Shown here: positions 18,206 through 26,675 of the stretch, in pieces | Position numbering within the stretch: position 1 is the first letter of the stretch | How the letters are laid out: every line of letters starts with the position of its first letter | NCBI RefSeq assembly: GCF_015356865.1 | Contig: NZ_JAAFZA010000003.1 | Span: 62,001 to 126,000, forward strand | Reading direction: 5' to 3' | DNA: 64,000 bases | Source of the DNA: Catenulispora pinisilvae | GTDB lineage: Bacteria > Actinomycetota > Actinomycetes > Streptomycetales > Catenulisporaceae | Position numbers and translations under genes: made by a program | Notes under the pieces: generated by a model | What the model was told of the DNA's origin: nothing | Database searches by the model: none | The model's input: only the letters and a program-made list of their open reading frames with translations

Positions 18206-18305
18206 TACCGCCGCACGGTGGCGGTGCAACCCACCGGCACAGCGGGACCGTCTGTCCCGTGCTTTGGTACCCGGTCAGGGTCGTGATCGCTGAGATGCCG
18301 CGATC
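18206..18305 (+). ncRNA. Candidate structured cis-regulatory RNA, copy A
   Basis: Four helices can be drawn. P1: 18206-18212 with 18220-18226, 7-nt loop. P2: CCCACCGG (18230-18237) with CCGGT-CA-GGG (18271-18280), CA bulged. P3 inside P2: 18242-18248 with 18254-18260, loop CGTCT. P4: ATCGC (18286-18290) with GCGAT (18300-18304). Core sequences GCAACCCACCGGCACAGCG and CCCGGTCAGGGTCGTG are shared with copy B at 42599. Loop sizes and the P2 bulge are kept while P1 and P4 pairs differ in a compensatory way. It lies in the 5' leader of a GT4 gene, 94 nt before the start. No Rfam family was recognised. A riboswitch or protein-binding leader is inferred. Confidence 0.65.
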
Positions 18306-18398
18306 GCCTTGAGTTCTTGCGACGAGCAGAGCTTTGAACCGTCGCGCCGGTCGTTCGGTCGAGCGTTTCGCAGAGCACGAAGTAGTGAGGACCCCGCT

Positions 18399-19559
18399 GT
18401 GACCACGTATGGCTTTCTCAGCACCTATCCGCCCACCCGCTGCGGACTGGCGACGTTCAGCTCGGCGCTGCTTCATCAGCTGACCGGCCAGGGCTTCCGG
18501 GACCGCGCCGGCGTGGTCCGGGTCGTGGACGAGGTGTCCGCCGAGGTCCACCCGGACGTCGTCGCCAACCTGGTCAACGGCTCGCCGAGCGGCCCGTCCG
18601 CCGCCGCCGCGGTCCTCAACCGCTTCGACATCGCCCTGGTGCAGCACGAGTACGGCGTCTACGGCGGTCCGGACGGCGCCGAGGTGCTCGACGTCCTGGC
18701 CGAGGTGACGGTTCCGACGATCGTCGTGCTGCACACGGTGCTGTCCGCCCCGTCCGCGCGGCAGCGCCAGGTGCTGGAGCGGATCGTGGACTCCGCCACC
18801 GCCGTCGTGGTCATGTCCGCCACGGCCGCGCGCCGTCTCGACGAGGTGTACCGGGTCGACCCGGCCAAGGTCTCGGTCATCCCGCACGGCGCGCTGACCG
18901 GCCGGCGGCTGTCCCCGCCGGCCTCGTTCGACCCGTTCACCCCGCCGGACCCGACCCCGAAGCGTCCGCTGATCCTCACCTGGGGCCTGCTCGGGCCGGG
19001 CAAGGGCGTCGAGGCCGGGATCGAGGCCTTCGCCGGCCTGGCCGACCTGGACCCCGCGCCGCGCTACCTGGTCGCCGGCCAGACCCACCCCAAGGTCCTG
19101 GCGCGCGAGGGCGAGGCCTATCGCGACTCCCTGGTCCGCCGGGCCGAGGAGCTGGGCGTCAGCGCCGACGTGGAGTTCGCCCCGGAGTACCGCAACGCGG
19201 AATCGCTGATGGACCTCGTGCGCGCGGCCGACGTCGTGCTGCTGCCGTACGAGTCGACCGAGCAGGTGACCTCCGGCGTCCTGATCGAGGCCATCGCGGC
19301 CCGCCGCCCGATCGTCGCCACCCGGTTCCCGCACGCCGCCGAACTCCTCGCGGACGGCTCCGGGCTGGTCGTCGCGCACGGGGATGCGGCCGCCATGACG
19401 CAGGCTCTTCGCACCGTCCTCACCAAGCCCGCCACGGCGGCGTCCATGACGGCGGCCAGCAGCCGCCTCGCTCCGACCCTGGACTGGTCCGCCGTCGCCG
19501 CCTCCTACCGGACGCTGGCCACCACGCTGCTCCAGGCTCGTGCCGAGATCGCGGCCTGA
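18399..19559 (+). CDS. GT4 family glycosyltransferase, paralogue A
   Basis: 386 residues from GTG 18399 with GTGAGG upstream. GT-B fold: N-terminal Rossmann half starts FLSTYPPTRCGLATFSSALL and contains VQHEYGVYGGPDG; the C-terminal half has ILTWGLLGPGKGVEAGIEAF, YLVAGQTHPKV and the nucleotide-sugar site LLPYESTEQVTSGVLIEAIA. It likely moves a sugar from a nucleotide donor to a glycan or small acceptor in the cytoplasm. A close paralogue lies at 42789 with the same leader RNA. This copy stands alone without the downstream partner genes of copy B. Confidence 0.9.
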   Translation: MTTYGFLSTYPPTRCGLATFSSALLHQLTGQGFRDRAGVVRVVDEVSAEVHPDVVANLVNGSPSGPSAAAAVLNRFDIALVQHEYGVYGGPDGAEVLDVLAEVTVPTIVVLHTVLSAPSARQRQVLERIVDSATAVVVMSATAARRLDEVYRVDPAKVSVIPHGALTGRRLSPPASFDPFTPPDPTPKRPLILTWGLLGPGKGVEAGIEAFAGLADLDPAPRYLVAGQTHPKVLAREGEAYRDSLVRRAEELGVSADVEFAPEYRNAESLMDLVRAADVVLLPYESTEQVTSGVLIEAIAARRPIVATRFPHAAELLADGSGLVVAHGDAAAMTQALRTVLTKPATAASMTAASSRLAPTLDWSAVAASYRTLATTLLQARAEIAA

Positions 19560-19707
19560 TCGCGTCCTGATCGCCGTGTGATCGCGATGTGGTCCGCGGC
19601 CGCCACGCCTCGTCGAACAGTCCGGTGCCCGGTGCCCGGTGCCCGGCGACCGGCGCCCAGGCCGAAAGATGCTGGTCGCGAAGGTCGCGAAGGTCGTGCG
19701 GGTCGGC

Positions 19708-20295
19708 TCAGCTGCGCGGCGGTTCCTCGTCGGGTCCGGCGTCGACCGCGTGCCGTAGGTCGGACAGCGCCTGCCGCATCAGTGCGCTGAAGTCCGCCGT
19801 GGCGTCGGCGGCCCAGTCGTCGTAGGCGGCGTCGAAGGCGGCGACCGCAGCCTGTGCGGCGAAGGCGGCGGTTCTGGCCGGGGTCTGGCGTTCGCCCAGG
19901 GACTTGGCGATGGCGGCGGTGAGGGACGCCATCTTGATCAGGTTGCGTTCCTGCAACTCGGTCGAGGAGGCGATCAGGCCTCGACGGATTCGGGCGGGTT
20001 CCCGGTACGGCGTCAGGTCCAGGCCGCCGCGGGTGAGGGCGGCGACGGCCGCGTCGATGGGTTCGGCGTCGGCATCGGTTTCGGCCAGGTAGCCGAGGAT
20101 GTCCGCTTCGAAGGCCTGCGCTCCGGCGAACAGGACTTCCCGCTTGTCCGCGAAGTGGTTGAAGAACGAGCGCTTGGTCAGTCCGGCCCGCTCGGCGATC
20201 TCGGTGACGGTCACGTCGGCGTATCCACGCTCGGCGAACAACTCCCAGGCAGCTTGTTGCAGCCGCTGCACGGCGTTCGGTTCCCAGCGTCCCAT
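19708..20295 (-). CDS. TetR family repressor
   Basis: 195 residues from ATG 20295. HTH at about residues 9-52: RLQQAAWELFAERGYADVTV, EIAERAGLTKRSFFNHFADK. The C-terminal ligand domain is all-helical. It diverges from the alcohol-dehydrogenase-like gene at 20426; the gap holds four near-identical palindromes (20318-20400). It therefore probably represses that gene and itself. Upstream of the gene's 3' end the 148-bp spacer contains a 7-bp GGTGCCC triplet repeat. Confidence 0.9.
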   Translation of the reverse strand: MGRWEPNAVQRLQQAAWELFAERGYADVTVTEIAERAGLTKRSFFNHFADKREVLFAGAQAFEADILGYLAETDADAEPIDAAVAALTRGGLDLTPYREPARIRRGLIASSTELQERNLIKMASLTAAIAKSLGERQTPARTAAFAAQAAVAAFDAAYDDWAADATADFSALMRQALSDLRHAVDAGPDEEPPRS

Positions 20296-20317
20296 GGCCT
20301 CCAGCCTACCCGGTGAC

Positions 20318-20400
20318 TGCACCTGGTGCCATCGCTGATTGCACTTGGTGTAGTCCCGTGCCAGACTCGTGACTGCACCCCATGCAATGCACTCAGTGCA
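20318..20400. promoter_or_regulatory. Array of four TGCACYnnGTGCA-type palindromes (TetR operators)
   Basis: Sites: TGCACCTGGTGCC (20318), TGCACTTGGTGTA (20340), TGCACCCCATGCA (20374) and TGCACTCAGTGCA (20388, a perfect 6-bp palindrome). They fill the gap between the TetR gene and the oxidoreductase. The arrangement suggests cooperative repression of both directions. Confidence 0.7.
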
Positions 20401-20425
20401 GTCACTGATCCGGAAGGAGAAGGCC

Positions 20426-21574
20426 TTGAGCACCGACCCCGCCGCCAACCGCGCTGCTGGCACCGCCGCCAACACCGCGGCCTGGATACCGGCCAAGCGC
20501 GCCCGACTGGAAGTCGGACCCGCCCCCTACACCCCGCCCGCCGACGACCAGATCGTCATCCGCAACCGCGCCGTCGCGATCAACCCGCTGGACTGGATCA
20601 TCCAGGTCGAGCCCTTCGCCTACCGCTGGCTGGGCTACCCGACGGTGCTGGGCTCGGACGTCGCCGGCGAAGTCGTCGAGGTCGGCGCGGCCGTCACCCG
20701 GTTCCGGGCCGGCGACCGGGTACTGGCCCACGCGGTCGGCACCGACAAGGACGCCAACCGTGCTGCCGAAGGCGCCTTCCAGCTCTACACGGTCGCGCTG
20801 GAGCGGATGGCCAGTCCCATCCCGGACACGATGCCCTTCGCCGAGGCCGCGGTCCTGCCGATGGCGGTCTCGACGGCCTCGGTCGGCCTGTTCCAGACCG
20901 ACCACCTGGCGCTGCGGCACCCGTCGGCCGGGCCCGAGCCGACCGGGCAGACCGTGCTGGTGTGGGGCGGCTCCACCAGCGTGGGCAGCAACGCCGTCCA
21001 ACTCGCCGCGGCCGCCGGGTACGAGGTCGTCGCCACCTGCTCACCGCACAACTTCGGATACGTCCAGTCCCTGGGCGCCACCCGCGTCTTCGACTACAAC
21101 AGCCCGGACGTCGTGGCCGACATCAGCGCCGCCTTCGCCGGCCGCACGCTGGCCGGCGCGATCGCCTTCGGCACCACCGGCGCCGCCGCGTGCGTGCGGA
21201 TCGCCGGGGCATGCCAGGGCACGAAGTTCGTGTCGATCGCCACCCCGCCGGTCTCCTTCGCCCCGGCCGACAACACCGGCCGCCTGGCCCGCCCGCGCAT
21301 GATCGGGCGAATGATCGGCGGCAACATCGGCCTCCAGCTCGCGGCCCGCCGGCGCGGAGTCCGGACCAAGTACATCTTCGGCACCGCGCTGAAGGCCAAC
21401 GAGGTCAGCCTCGCCGTCTACCGCGACTTCCTGCCCGCCGCGCTGGCCGAGGGCCGATATGCGGCCGCGCCCGAACCGATGGTCGTCGGGCAGGGCGTCA
21501 AAGACTTCCAGCACGCCATGGACGTGCAACTCAAGGGCGTCTCGGCCGCCAAGGTCGTCGTCACCCTCGACTGA
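20426..21574 (+). CDS. Zinc-independent medium-chain alcohol dehydrogenase / quinone oxidoreductase-like
   Basis: 382 residues from TTG 20426, preceded by GAAGGAGAAGG. GroES-like domain: NRAVAINPLDWIIQVEPFAY, LGSDVAGEVVEVGAAVTRFR. NADPH Rossmann site: VLVWGGSTSVGSNAVQLAAA. There is no structural-zinc cysteine cluster, so it belongs with the quinone/zeta-crystallin-like reductases that act on enones and quinones. It is under the TetR array just upstream, which suggests induction by an electrophilic compound. Confidence 0.88.
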   Translation: MSTDPAANRAAGTAANTAAWIPAKRARLEVGPAPYTPPADDQIVIRNRAVAINPLDWIIQVEPFAYRWLGYPTVLGSDVAGEVVEVGAAVTRFRAGDRVLAHAVGTDKDANRAAEGAFQLYTVALERMASPIPDTMPFAEAAVLPMAVSTASVGLFQTDHLALRHPSAGPEPTGQTVLVWGGSTSVGSNAVQLAAAAGYEVVATCSPHNFGYVQSLGATRVFDYNSPDVVADISAAFAGRTLAGAIAFGTTGAAACVRIAGACQGTKFVSIATPPVSFAPADNTGRLARPRMIGRMIGGNIGLQLAARRRGVRTKYIFGTALKANEVSLAVYRDFLPAALAEGRYAAAPEPMVVGQGVKDFQHAMDVQLKGVSAAKVVVTLD

Positions 21575-21869
21575 CGGCCCACATAGCCGGACAGCCGCGG
21601 AAGCAGCCATGCCAAGGCCATGACTCAGGACCCTCAGGACCGGTCCTGCGGGCGGTTGCAGGCGCTTCTAGAGGCGGCGCGCACCGCAAAAGGCAGCACC
21701 GGCCGGGAACGGATGGTTTCCGTTGCCGGCCGGCGACTGGGCGTGGCAGATCGCTGGTGGGGGACCGCGAAGACCGCGACCGACGGCTGAAACCAGCGAT
21801 CGGCGATCGGCGACCGGGTATCAGCTGTCTGCGACTGTCTCCGGGCGTTAGGCCGATGCCCGACGGCCG

Positions 21870-22367
21870 TCACGGATTCAGGCGGAGCCGCCGGGCCGAG
21901 GCGGGGGAGCGGAATGGGTCCGCGAATCGGAGCCGGCGTCCCGGTCGACGGTCGCGGCCCAGCCGGCCAGCAGGTCCAGGGCATCGCGGGTGGGGGTGGC
22001 GGGCTCGGCGCTGTAGGCCATGATGGTCAGCCCGGTGTCTGCGGGCAGTTCCAGGGCGTCGTAGCTGAGGGTGAGTTCGCCGACGACCGGGTGGTGGATC
22101 TGCTTGACGCCGCCGTGGTGCAGCAGGACGTCGTGGGCGGCCGGCGCGGGCGAGGGCTTCCAGGACGCCGTCGGAGACGCCGCGGGCGTTGCCGCGTTCG
22201 AGCTTGATGTAGTAGTCGGCGCTGACTCCGGCCAGGAGCGCGACTTCCTCGCGGCGCAGACCGGTGACCCGGCGCTTGCCGCCGTTGGTGGACAGGCCGG
22301 CTTGTTCGGGGGTGATTCGGGCCCGGCGGGAGGTGAGGAAGTCGCGGAACTCGGTGCGGGCGTCCAT
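21870..22367 (-). pseudogene. MmyB-type XRE regulator broken by an internal deletion and frameshift
   Basis: From ATG 22367 the first 75 residues form an intact HTH (FLTSRRARITPEQAGLSTNG, LRREEVALLAGVSADYYIKL, GVSDGVLEALARA). The frame then turns into low-complexity Arg/Pro. In another frame, ending at 21878, the true C-terminal end is readable: AAHDVLLHHGGVKQIHHPVV and GELTLSYDALELPADTGLTI. In intact homologues about 140 residues of the ligand (MmyB) domain lie between these two parts. Here they are missing, so about 420 bp was deleted out of frame. It diverges from the aldo/keto reductase at 22481, which it probably once controlled. Confidence 0.8.
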
Positions 22368-22480
22368 GCCCACCACGGTACGTCCGTCTCTGTGTGCGTG
22401 AGGGGGCCTGGCAGTACCTGGAATGACAGGAACCCTCTGGTCGCAGGCCAAAGGTGGCGACCCGTGCCAGGGTGGGAGAC

Positions 22481-23461
22481 ATGGAGTACACACGATTGGG
22501 AACGTCAGGGCTCAAGGTCAGCCGGATCGCCTTGGGCTGCATGAGCTTCGGCGACCCCGCCAAAAGGCTGACCTGGGTCCTCGACGACGCCGCGGCCGAG
22601 CCGGTCTTCCGCCAGGTGGTCGAGCTCGGCATCACGTTCTGGGACACCGCGAACATCTACGGCCTGGGCACCTCCGAGGAGATCGTCGGGCGCGCGCTGC
22701 GCAAGTACACCCAGCGTGAGGACGTCGTCCTGGCGACCAAGTTGTGGGCGCCGATGCATCAGGGGCCGGGCGGTTCGGGCTTGTCCCGCAAGGCGGTCAT
22801 GGAGCAGATCGACGCCTCGCTGCGGCGCCTGGACACCGACTACGTCGACCTCTACCAGATCCACCGCTTCGACCCGCAGACGCCGGTCGAGGAGACGATG
22901 GAGGCGCTGCACGATGTGGTCAAGGCGGGCAAGGTCCGCTACATCGGCGCTTCGTCGATGTGGGCCTGGCAGTTCGCCACCATGCAGTTCGCCGCGCAGG
23001 CCAACGGGTGGACCCGCTTCGTCTCCATGCAGGACCAGTACAGCCTGATCCACCGCGAGGAGGAGCGCGAGATGTTCGGCCTGCTCGCCGACCAGGGCGT
23101 GGGCAGCATCCCGTGGAGCCCGCTGGGCGGGGGGATCGTCACCCGGCCCTGGGGCGAGCGCTCCACGCAGCGCGCGGAGGTCGGCCGGACGGTCGACGAC
23201 CAGGACCGGCCGATCTTCCTGGACAGCGACCGGCCGATCGTCGAGGCCGTCCAGCGCATCGCCGAGGCCCGCGGCGTGTCGATGGCGCAGATCGCGATGG
23301 CCTGGGTGTTGAAGAACCCGGTGGTCTCCGCCCCGATCGTGGGCGCGACCAAGCCGCATCACCTCGCCGATGCCGCCGCCGCGCTCGACATCGAGCTCAC
23401 CGCCGAGGAGATCGGCTCCCTCGAAGAGCCCTACGTCACGCGCCAGCCCACGTTCTTCTGA
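22481..23461 (+). CDS. Aldo/keto reductase (AKR)
   Basis: 326 residues from ATG 22481 (GGTGGGAG upstream). NADPH-dependent carbonyl reductase with a TIM barrel: EYTRLGTSGLKVSRIALGCM, FWDTANIYGLGTSEEIVGRA (Asp/Tyr of the tetrad), VLATKLWAPM (Lys), DLYQIHRFDPQTPVEETMEA (His). It is closely related in length and sequence to the AKR at 52328. The divergent regulator is now a pseudogene, so control may be lost. Confidence 0.92.
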   Translation: MEYTRLGTSGLKVSRIALGCMSFGDPAKRLTWVLDDAAAEPVFRQVVELGITFWDTANIYGLGTSEEIVGRALRKYTQREDVVLATKLWAPMHQGPGGSGLSRKAVMEQIDASLRRLDTDYVDLYQIHRFDPQTPVEETMEALHDVVKAGKVRYIGASSMWAWQFATMQFAAQANGWTRFVSMQDQYSLIHREEEREMFGLLADQGVGSIPWSPLGGGIVTRPWGERSTQRAEVGRTVDDQDRPIFLDSDRPIVEAVQRIAEARGVSMAQIAMAWVLKNPVVSAPIVGATKPHHLADAAAALDIELTAEEIGSLEEPYVTRQPTFF

Positions 23462-23473
23462 CCCCGACCCCGG

Positions 23474-23529
23474 TTGACTTTTGGTCGCTGACCAACTTTA
23501 CTGAGCTCAGGATTTGGTCAGTGACCAAA
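23474..23529 (+). promoter_or_regulatory. Promoter with two TTTGGTCA-type operators before the SDR gene
   Basis: TTGACT (23474-23479), a 17-bp spacer and TTTACT (23497-23502). The spacer itself is a near-palindrome TTGGTC-GC-TGACCAA. A second, perfect site TTTGGTCA-G-TGACCAAA lies at about 23513-23529, around the expected transcript start. The likely binder is the TetR protein encoded downstream at 24379 or an HxlR/MarR protein elsewhere. Confidence 0.7.
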
Positions 23530-23549
23530 ATCGAGATCGGGAGCACGAC

Positions 23550-24365
23550 ATGACCGCGAAGACATGGTTCATCACCGGCGCGTCCAAGGGATTCGGCAGG
23601 CAGTGGGCTGAGGCGGCACTGGAACGGGGCGACCGGGTCGCCGCGACGAGCCGGGCCGACGGCGCGTTCGACGACCTGGTCAAGACCTATGGCGACCAGG
23701 TGCTGCCGATCCGGCTGGACGTCACCGACCGCGCGGCCGTCGAGGCCGCGGTGCGTCAGGCCGCCGAGGGCTTCGGCCGCCTCGACGTCGTGGTCAACAA
23801 CGCCGGCTACGGCCTGTTCGGTATGGTCGAGGAGATCAGCGAGGAACAAGCCCGCGCGCAGATCGAGGTGAATCTACTCGGCCCGCTGTGGGTCACGCAG
23901 GCCGCGCTGCCGTACCTGCGCGCCCAGGGCGGCGGGCACATCATCCAGGTCTCCTCGATCGCGGGCGTCTTCTCACTGCCGGGCCTCGGTGTCTATCACG
24001 CCTCGAAGTTCGGCCTGGAGGGATTCACCGCGAGCCTGGCCAAGGAGGTCGCGGACTTCGGTATCAAGGTCACCCTGGTGGAACCCGCCGGATACGCCAC
24101 CGACTGGGCAGGACCGTCCGCCGTCCACGCCGAACGCCTGCCCGCCTACGACGGCCTCCGCGCCGGCATGCAGCGGCCGGCCGGCGTGCGCGGCGAGCCG
24201 GTCGCCACCCGCTCGGCGATCCTCGCGGTCGTCGACGCCGAAGAGCCGCCGCTGCGGATCTTCTTCGGCAAGGGGCCCCTCGCCGTGATCCGCGCCGAGT
24301 ACGCGTCCCGCATCGAGGAGTGGGAGCGTTGGGATACGGTGTCCCAGGCGGCGTTCGGCGCCTGA
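23550..24365 (+). CDS. Short-chain dehydrogenase/reductase (SDR)
   Basis: 271 residues from ATG 23550. Classical SDR: nucleotide loop WFITGASKGFGRQWAE, NNAG motif VVNNAGYGLFG, catalytic Ser in IIQVSSIAGVFS and YxxxK in YHASKFGLEGF. NADP(H) is likely. Substrate unknown. It is followed after 13 bp by a TetR-like regulator and preceded by two strong palindromic operators, so the pair looks like a self-regulated unit. Confidence 0.92.
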   Translation: MTAKTWFITGASKGFGRQWAEAALERGDRVAATSRADGAFDDLVKTYGDQVLPIRLDVTDRAAVEAAVRQAAEGFGRLDVVVNNAGYGLFGMVEEISEEQARAQIEVNLLGPLWVTQAALPYLRAQGGGHIIQVSSIAGVFSLPGLGVYHASKFGLEGFTASLAKEVADFGIKVTLVEPAGYATDWAGPSAVHAERLPAYDGLRAGMQRPAGVRGEPVATRSAILAVVDAEEPPLRIFFGKGPLAVIRAEYASRIEEWERWDTVSQAAFGA

Positions 24366-24378
24366 ACGGGGTGTGAGC

Positions 24379-24972
24379 ATGCGCTGGACGCTGGACGACG
24401 TGATCGAGGCGGCGTTCACCGAGCTCGAAGCCGAAGGGCTCGACAAGCTGACGCTGCGCGGGGTCGCCCGCGCCCTGGGCTCCCACCTCAACTCGGTGAG
24501 CTCCTACGTGAAGACGAAGCAGACGCTCATCGAGACGATGGCCGACCACATCGTCGGCTCCGTCGACGTCACCCGCCTCCCGGACGAAGCGGTCGAACGC
24601 GCCCGCACCGTCGCCACCCGCTACCGTGATGCCCTGCTCGCCCACCGCGATGGCGGCCGCCTGGTCGCCGGCACCTTCACCGGCACCGGCAAGACCCTGC
24701 GTGTCGCCGACACCATGGCCGGCGCCCTGCTGGACGCCGGATGCGACAAGCCCGAGGCGGCTCGCCTGTGCTGGGCGATCGTCTACTTCACGCTCGGCCT
24801 GACCCAGGAACAGCAGACCCCCTCGGCCAACCCCCGCGGCTCGTTCGACGAACTCATCGCCACCGGCGGCTACCCCTCGCTGGCCCGGATCGGCGAGCAC
24901 CTCATGGTCGCGGACTCCTTCGACGATCGTTTCCAGTACGGGCTGTCACGGCTACTGCCCCGCGGCGCTTGA
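24379..24972 (+). CDS. TetR family regulator (TetR class C-terminal domain)
   Basis: 197 residues; ATG 24379 is preferred over GTG 24373 because GGGGTG lies at 24368-24373. HTH: MRWTLDDVIEAAFTELEAEG, LRGVARALGSHLNSVSSYVK. The C-terminal half resembles the TetR-class ligand domain. It lies in one operon with the SDR at 23550 and its 3' end overlaps the convergent DUF1634 gene by 21 bp. Confidence 0.85.
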   Translation: MRWTLDDVIEAAFTELEAEGLDKLTLRGVARALGSHLNSVSSYVKTKQTLIETMADHIVGSVDVTRLPDEAVERARTVATRYRDALLAHRDGGRLVAGTFTGTGKTLRVADTMAGALLDAGCDKPEAARLCWAIVYFTLGLTQEQQTPSANPRGSFDELIATGGYPSLARIGEHLMVADSFDDRFQYGLSRLLPRGA

Positions 24973-25311
24973 AACGCCTACGACGGCACCTGAAACGGTC
25001 AGCCCGATCACGAGAATCGCGATCAGGGCGAACCGTCTGTCGGCGAGGCGCACGAAATGCGCGGCCATCATCGTCAGCCTGCTCACCGGCAACATGACGA
25101 GCAGGCTGCTGCCACCGGCGAGGACCACGGTCGCCAGGTCGGAGTCGAGCCAAATCAGCGCCGTGCCGACAGAGAAGAGTGCGGCGGCTATGAACGTTCC
25201 GACGCGCATCAGGGTGGCGATTCGGTCGGCTAGGAGTTGGTCGGCGACTCCGGTCTGCGCGGTCTGCGCGGTCGGTGCGGTCCTTGCGGTCCGTGCAGTG
25301 CGTGGGTACAT
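24952..25311 (-). CDS. DUF1634-like small membrane protein
   Basis: 119 residues from ATG 25311 (AAGGTGG five bases upstream). An unusual Thr/Ala repeat leader (RTARTAPTAQTAQTG) is encoded by a 9-bp-type repeat. Three transmembrane helices follow: VGTFIAAALFSVGTALIWL, LAGGSSLLVMLPVSRLTMMA and FALIAILVIGLTVSGAVVGV. The pattern LLVMLPVSRLTMMAAHFVRL fits DUF1634, a family nearly always encoded beside TauE/SafE anion exporters. No TauE is adjacent here; the nearest ends at 34408, on the same strand, with a truncated start of a similar Thr/Ala-rich protein after it. This may be the separated C-terminal part of that gene. Confidence 0.7.
   Translation of the reverse strand: MYPRTARTARTAPTAQTAQTGVADQLLADRIATLMRVGTFIAAALFSVGTALIWLDSDLATVVLAGGSSLLVMLPVSRLTMMAAHFVRLADRRFALIAILVIGLTVSGAVVGVSSAAGQ
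25248..25300. repeat. 9-bp-type GCGGTC(T/C)GT repeat in the DUF1634 5' end
   Basis: Repeated GTCTGCGCG / GTGCGGTCC units encode the Thr-Ala-Gln leader. A similar low-complexity stretch lies at 34315-34390, at the other end of the putative island. Confidence 0.7.
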
Positions 25312-25567
25312 GAATCCACCTTCGAGTATTCATACCCTGACATGCGGCGGAGCGTCCGACTCGGGCGCTGCACCGCTGATCTGGCCGCGTATCGGCCGCG
25401 AGCACCGAGGCAGCCTGCACCATCATGACCGTGTTCTTGGCTGGCCTCCTGCTCGCCCCGGCGCCGCTCATACCGCATGCGGATGCGTGACTACGCCATC
25501 CAAGGAGCGCCGTACAAAGGTCTCGATCTGTCCTTGCTCTCGGCGCCGAAAGCGCGCTTAGGAGTGA

Positions 25568-26574
25568 TCATTGCGCACTGCTTGGTCGTGTAGAAGAGCC
25601 AGAAGTGCTTGACTGACACCAACCGCACAAAGCCAGGGCGTCGGTGCTGCGCGGGGCGAGGTTGGCCAGTGATCGTTTCAGCGCCGACCACACGCCTTCG
25701 ACTGGATTCAGGGTTGGTGTGTAGGCGGGAAGATAGAATACGGCCAGCCAGTCGCGCTCGGCGAGCAACTTCTTCATCGCGGCGTCGTGGTGGCTGGTGT
25801 GTCCCAGACCACGACGATGTTGGCGCGCCCAAGCTGCTGGTGCGCGGCATCCAGCATCCCGGCCAGGTCGCGCTCGCGGAAGCCCTTCTTCTCGTTCTTC
25901 CGGCCGTGGTACGCGATCGCCCGGTAGATCAGCCGGGTGCGGCACCCGGGCCCCACCGCGATCATCCCGGCCAGGTTGACCCGGCCCGAGCCCTTGCCCG
26001 ACACCAGGACTTGCGGGGTGTGCCCACGCCGGGACCAGGTTCGGGCCTTGGGCGGACGCAGCGACTGCCCGGCTTCGTTCTCGAACAGGATCCAAGCGCT
26101 CAGCCGGGCGGCAGTACTTTTACCTGCGGCCAGGTCTTCTTCACCCAGGTGACGACCTTGTCCTCATCGCGCTCAGCCGCGACATGCTGCGGTACCTGCG
26201 GCGTCCAACCGATACGGTGCAGCAGGTAGGACACATCACGCGGGGTGTAGCGGACCCGGAACAACTCGAAGATCAGCCGTGTCACCCGGGCCAGGGTCCA
26301 GCGCTGGTCCTCAACTCAGCCGTGCGCGGCCGAGCCCTCCTCCAGCGCCTGGCCGAGGGTCTTAAGCTGCACTTCATCCAGCCGACACGGGGCCCCACCC
26401 GGGCCCTTCGACGCCAGCGCCTCGGCTCCGCCGGCCTGCCAGGCGCGCTTCCACCCGTTCACCGACTTGCGGGTCACCGCCAGCCTACGCGCGATCTCGC
26501 CGACATCGTGCCCGTGCTCGAAACGCTCGGCCGCGGCGAACCGCAGCGCCTCCCGCCGCGGCCCTGGCTTTCAT
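25568..26574 (-). pseudogene. IS630-family transposase remnant
   Basis: Pieces in different frames of the minus strand rebuild one transposase: HTH (RFAAAERFEHGHDVGEIARR, VTRKSVNGWKRAWQAGGAEA), then an in-frame stop after SAAHG near 26320, then RLIFELFRVRYTPRDVSYLL, then the DDE core. The first catalytic motif reads ILFENEAGQ, with Asn where FEDE carries the catalytic Asp. The second is cut by a frameshift at IVVVWD near 25800. The last is intact: YLPAYTPTLNPVEGVWSALK. At least three frameshifts or stops plus a lost catalytic residue mean it is dead. No terminal inverted repeats were identified. Confidence 0.85.
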
Positions 26575-26675
26575 GCTCAGGCCGCCTCTATCCGGGTACC
26601 TCATAGTTCGAACATGCAGCAGCCGCGCGGCCGCCGTCACCATGGCGAACCCGGCGAAACGTCAGCCCTTCATCC

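Noticed and set aside
18268-18280. ACCCGGTCAGG in the leaders resembles part of the guanidine-III (ykkC-III) consensus
   Set aside because: The remaining conserved bases and compact pseudoknot of that class are missing, and the element is more than twice as long.
18286-18300. CTGAGATG in leader A, resembling the TPP riboswitch core
   Set aside because: It falls in the P4 loop, is absent from copy B, and no other TPP element is present.
16053-19379. Very long open frame (about 1100 codons) on the minus strand across oleate hydratase and GT4
   Set aside because: Arg/Gly/Ala-rich shadow frame opposite two clear genes; no family motifs.
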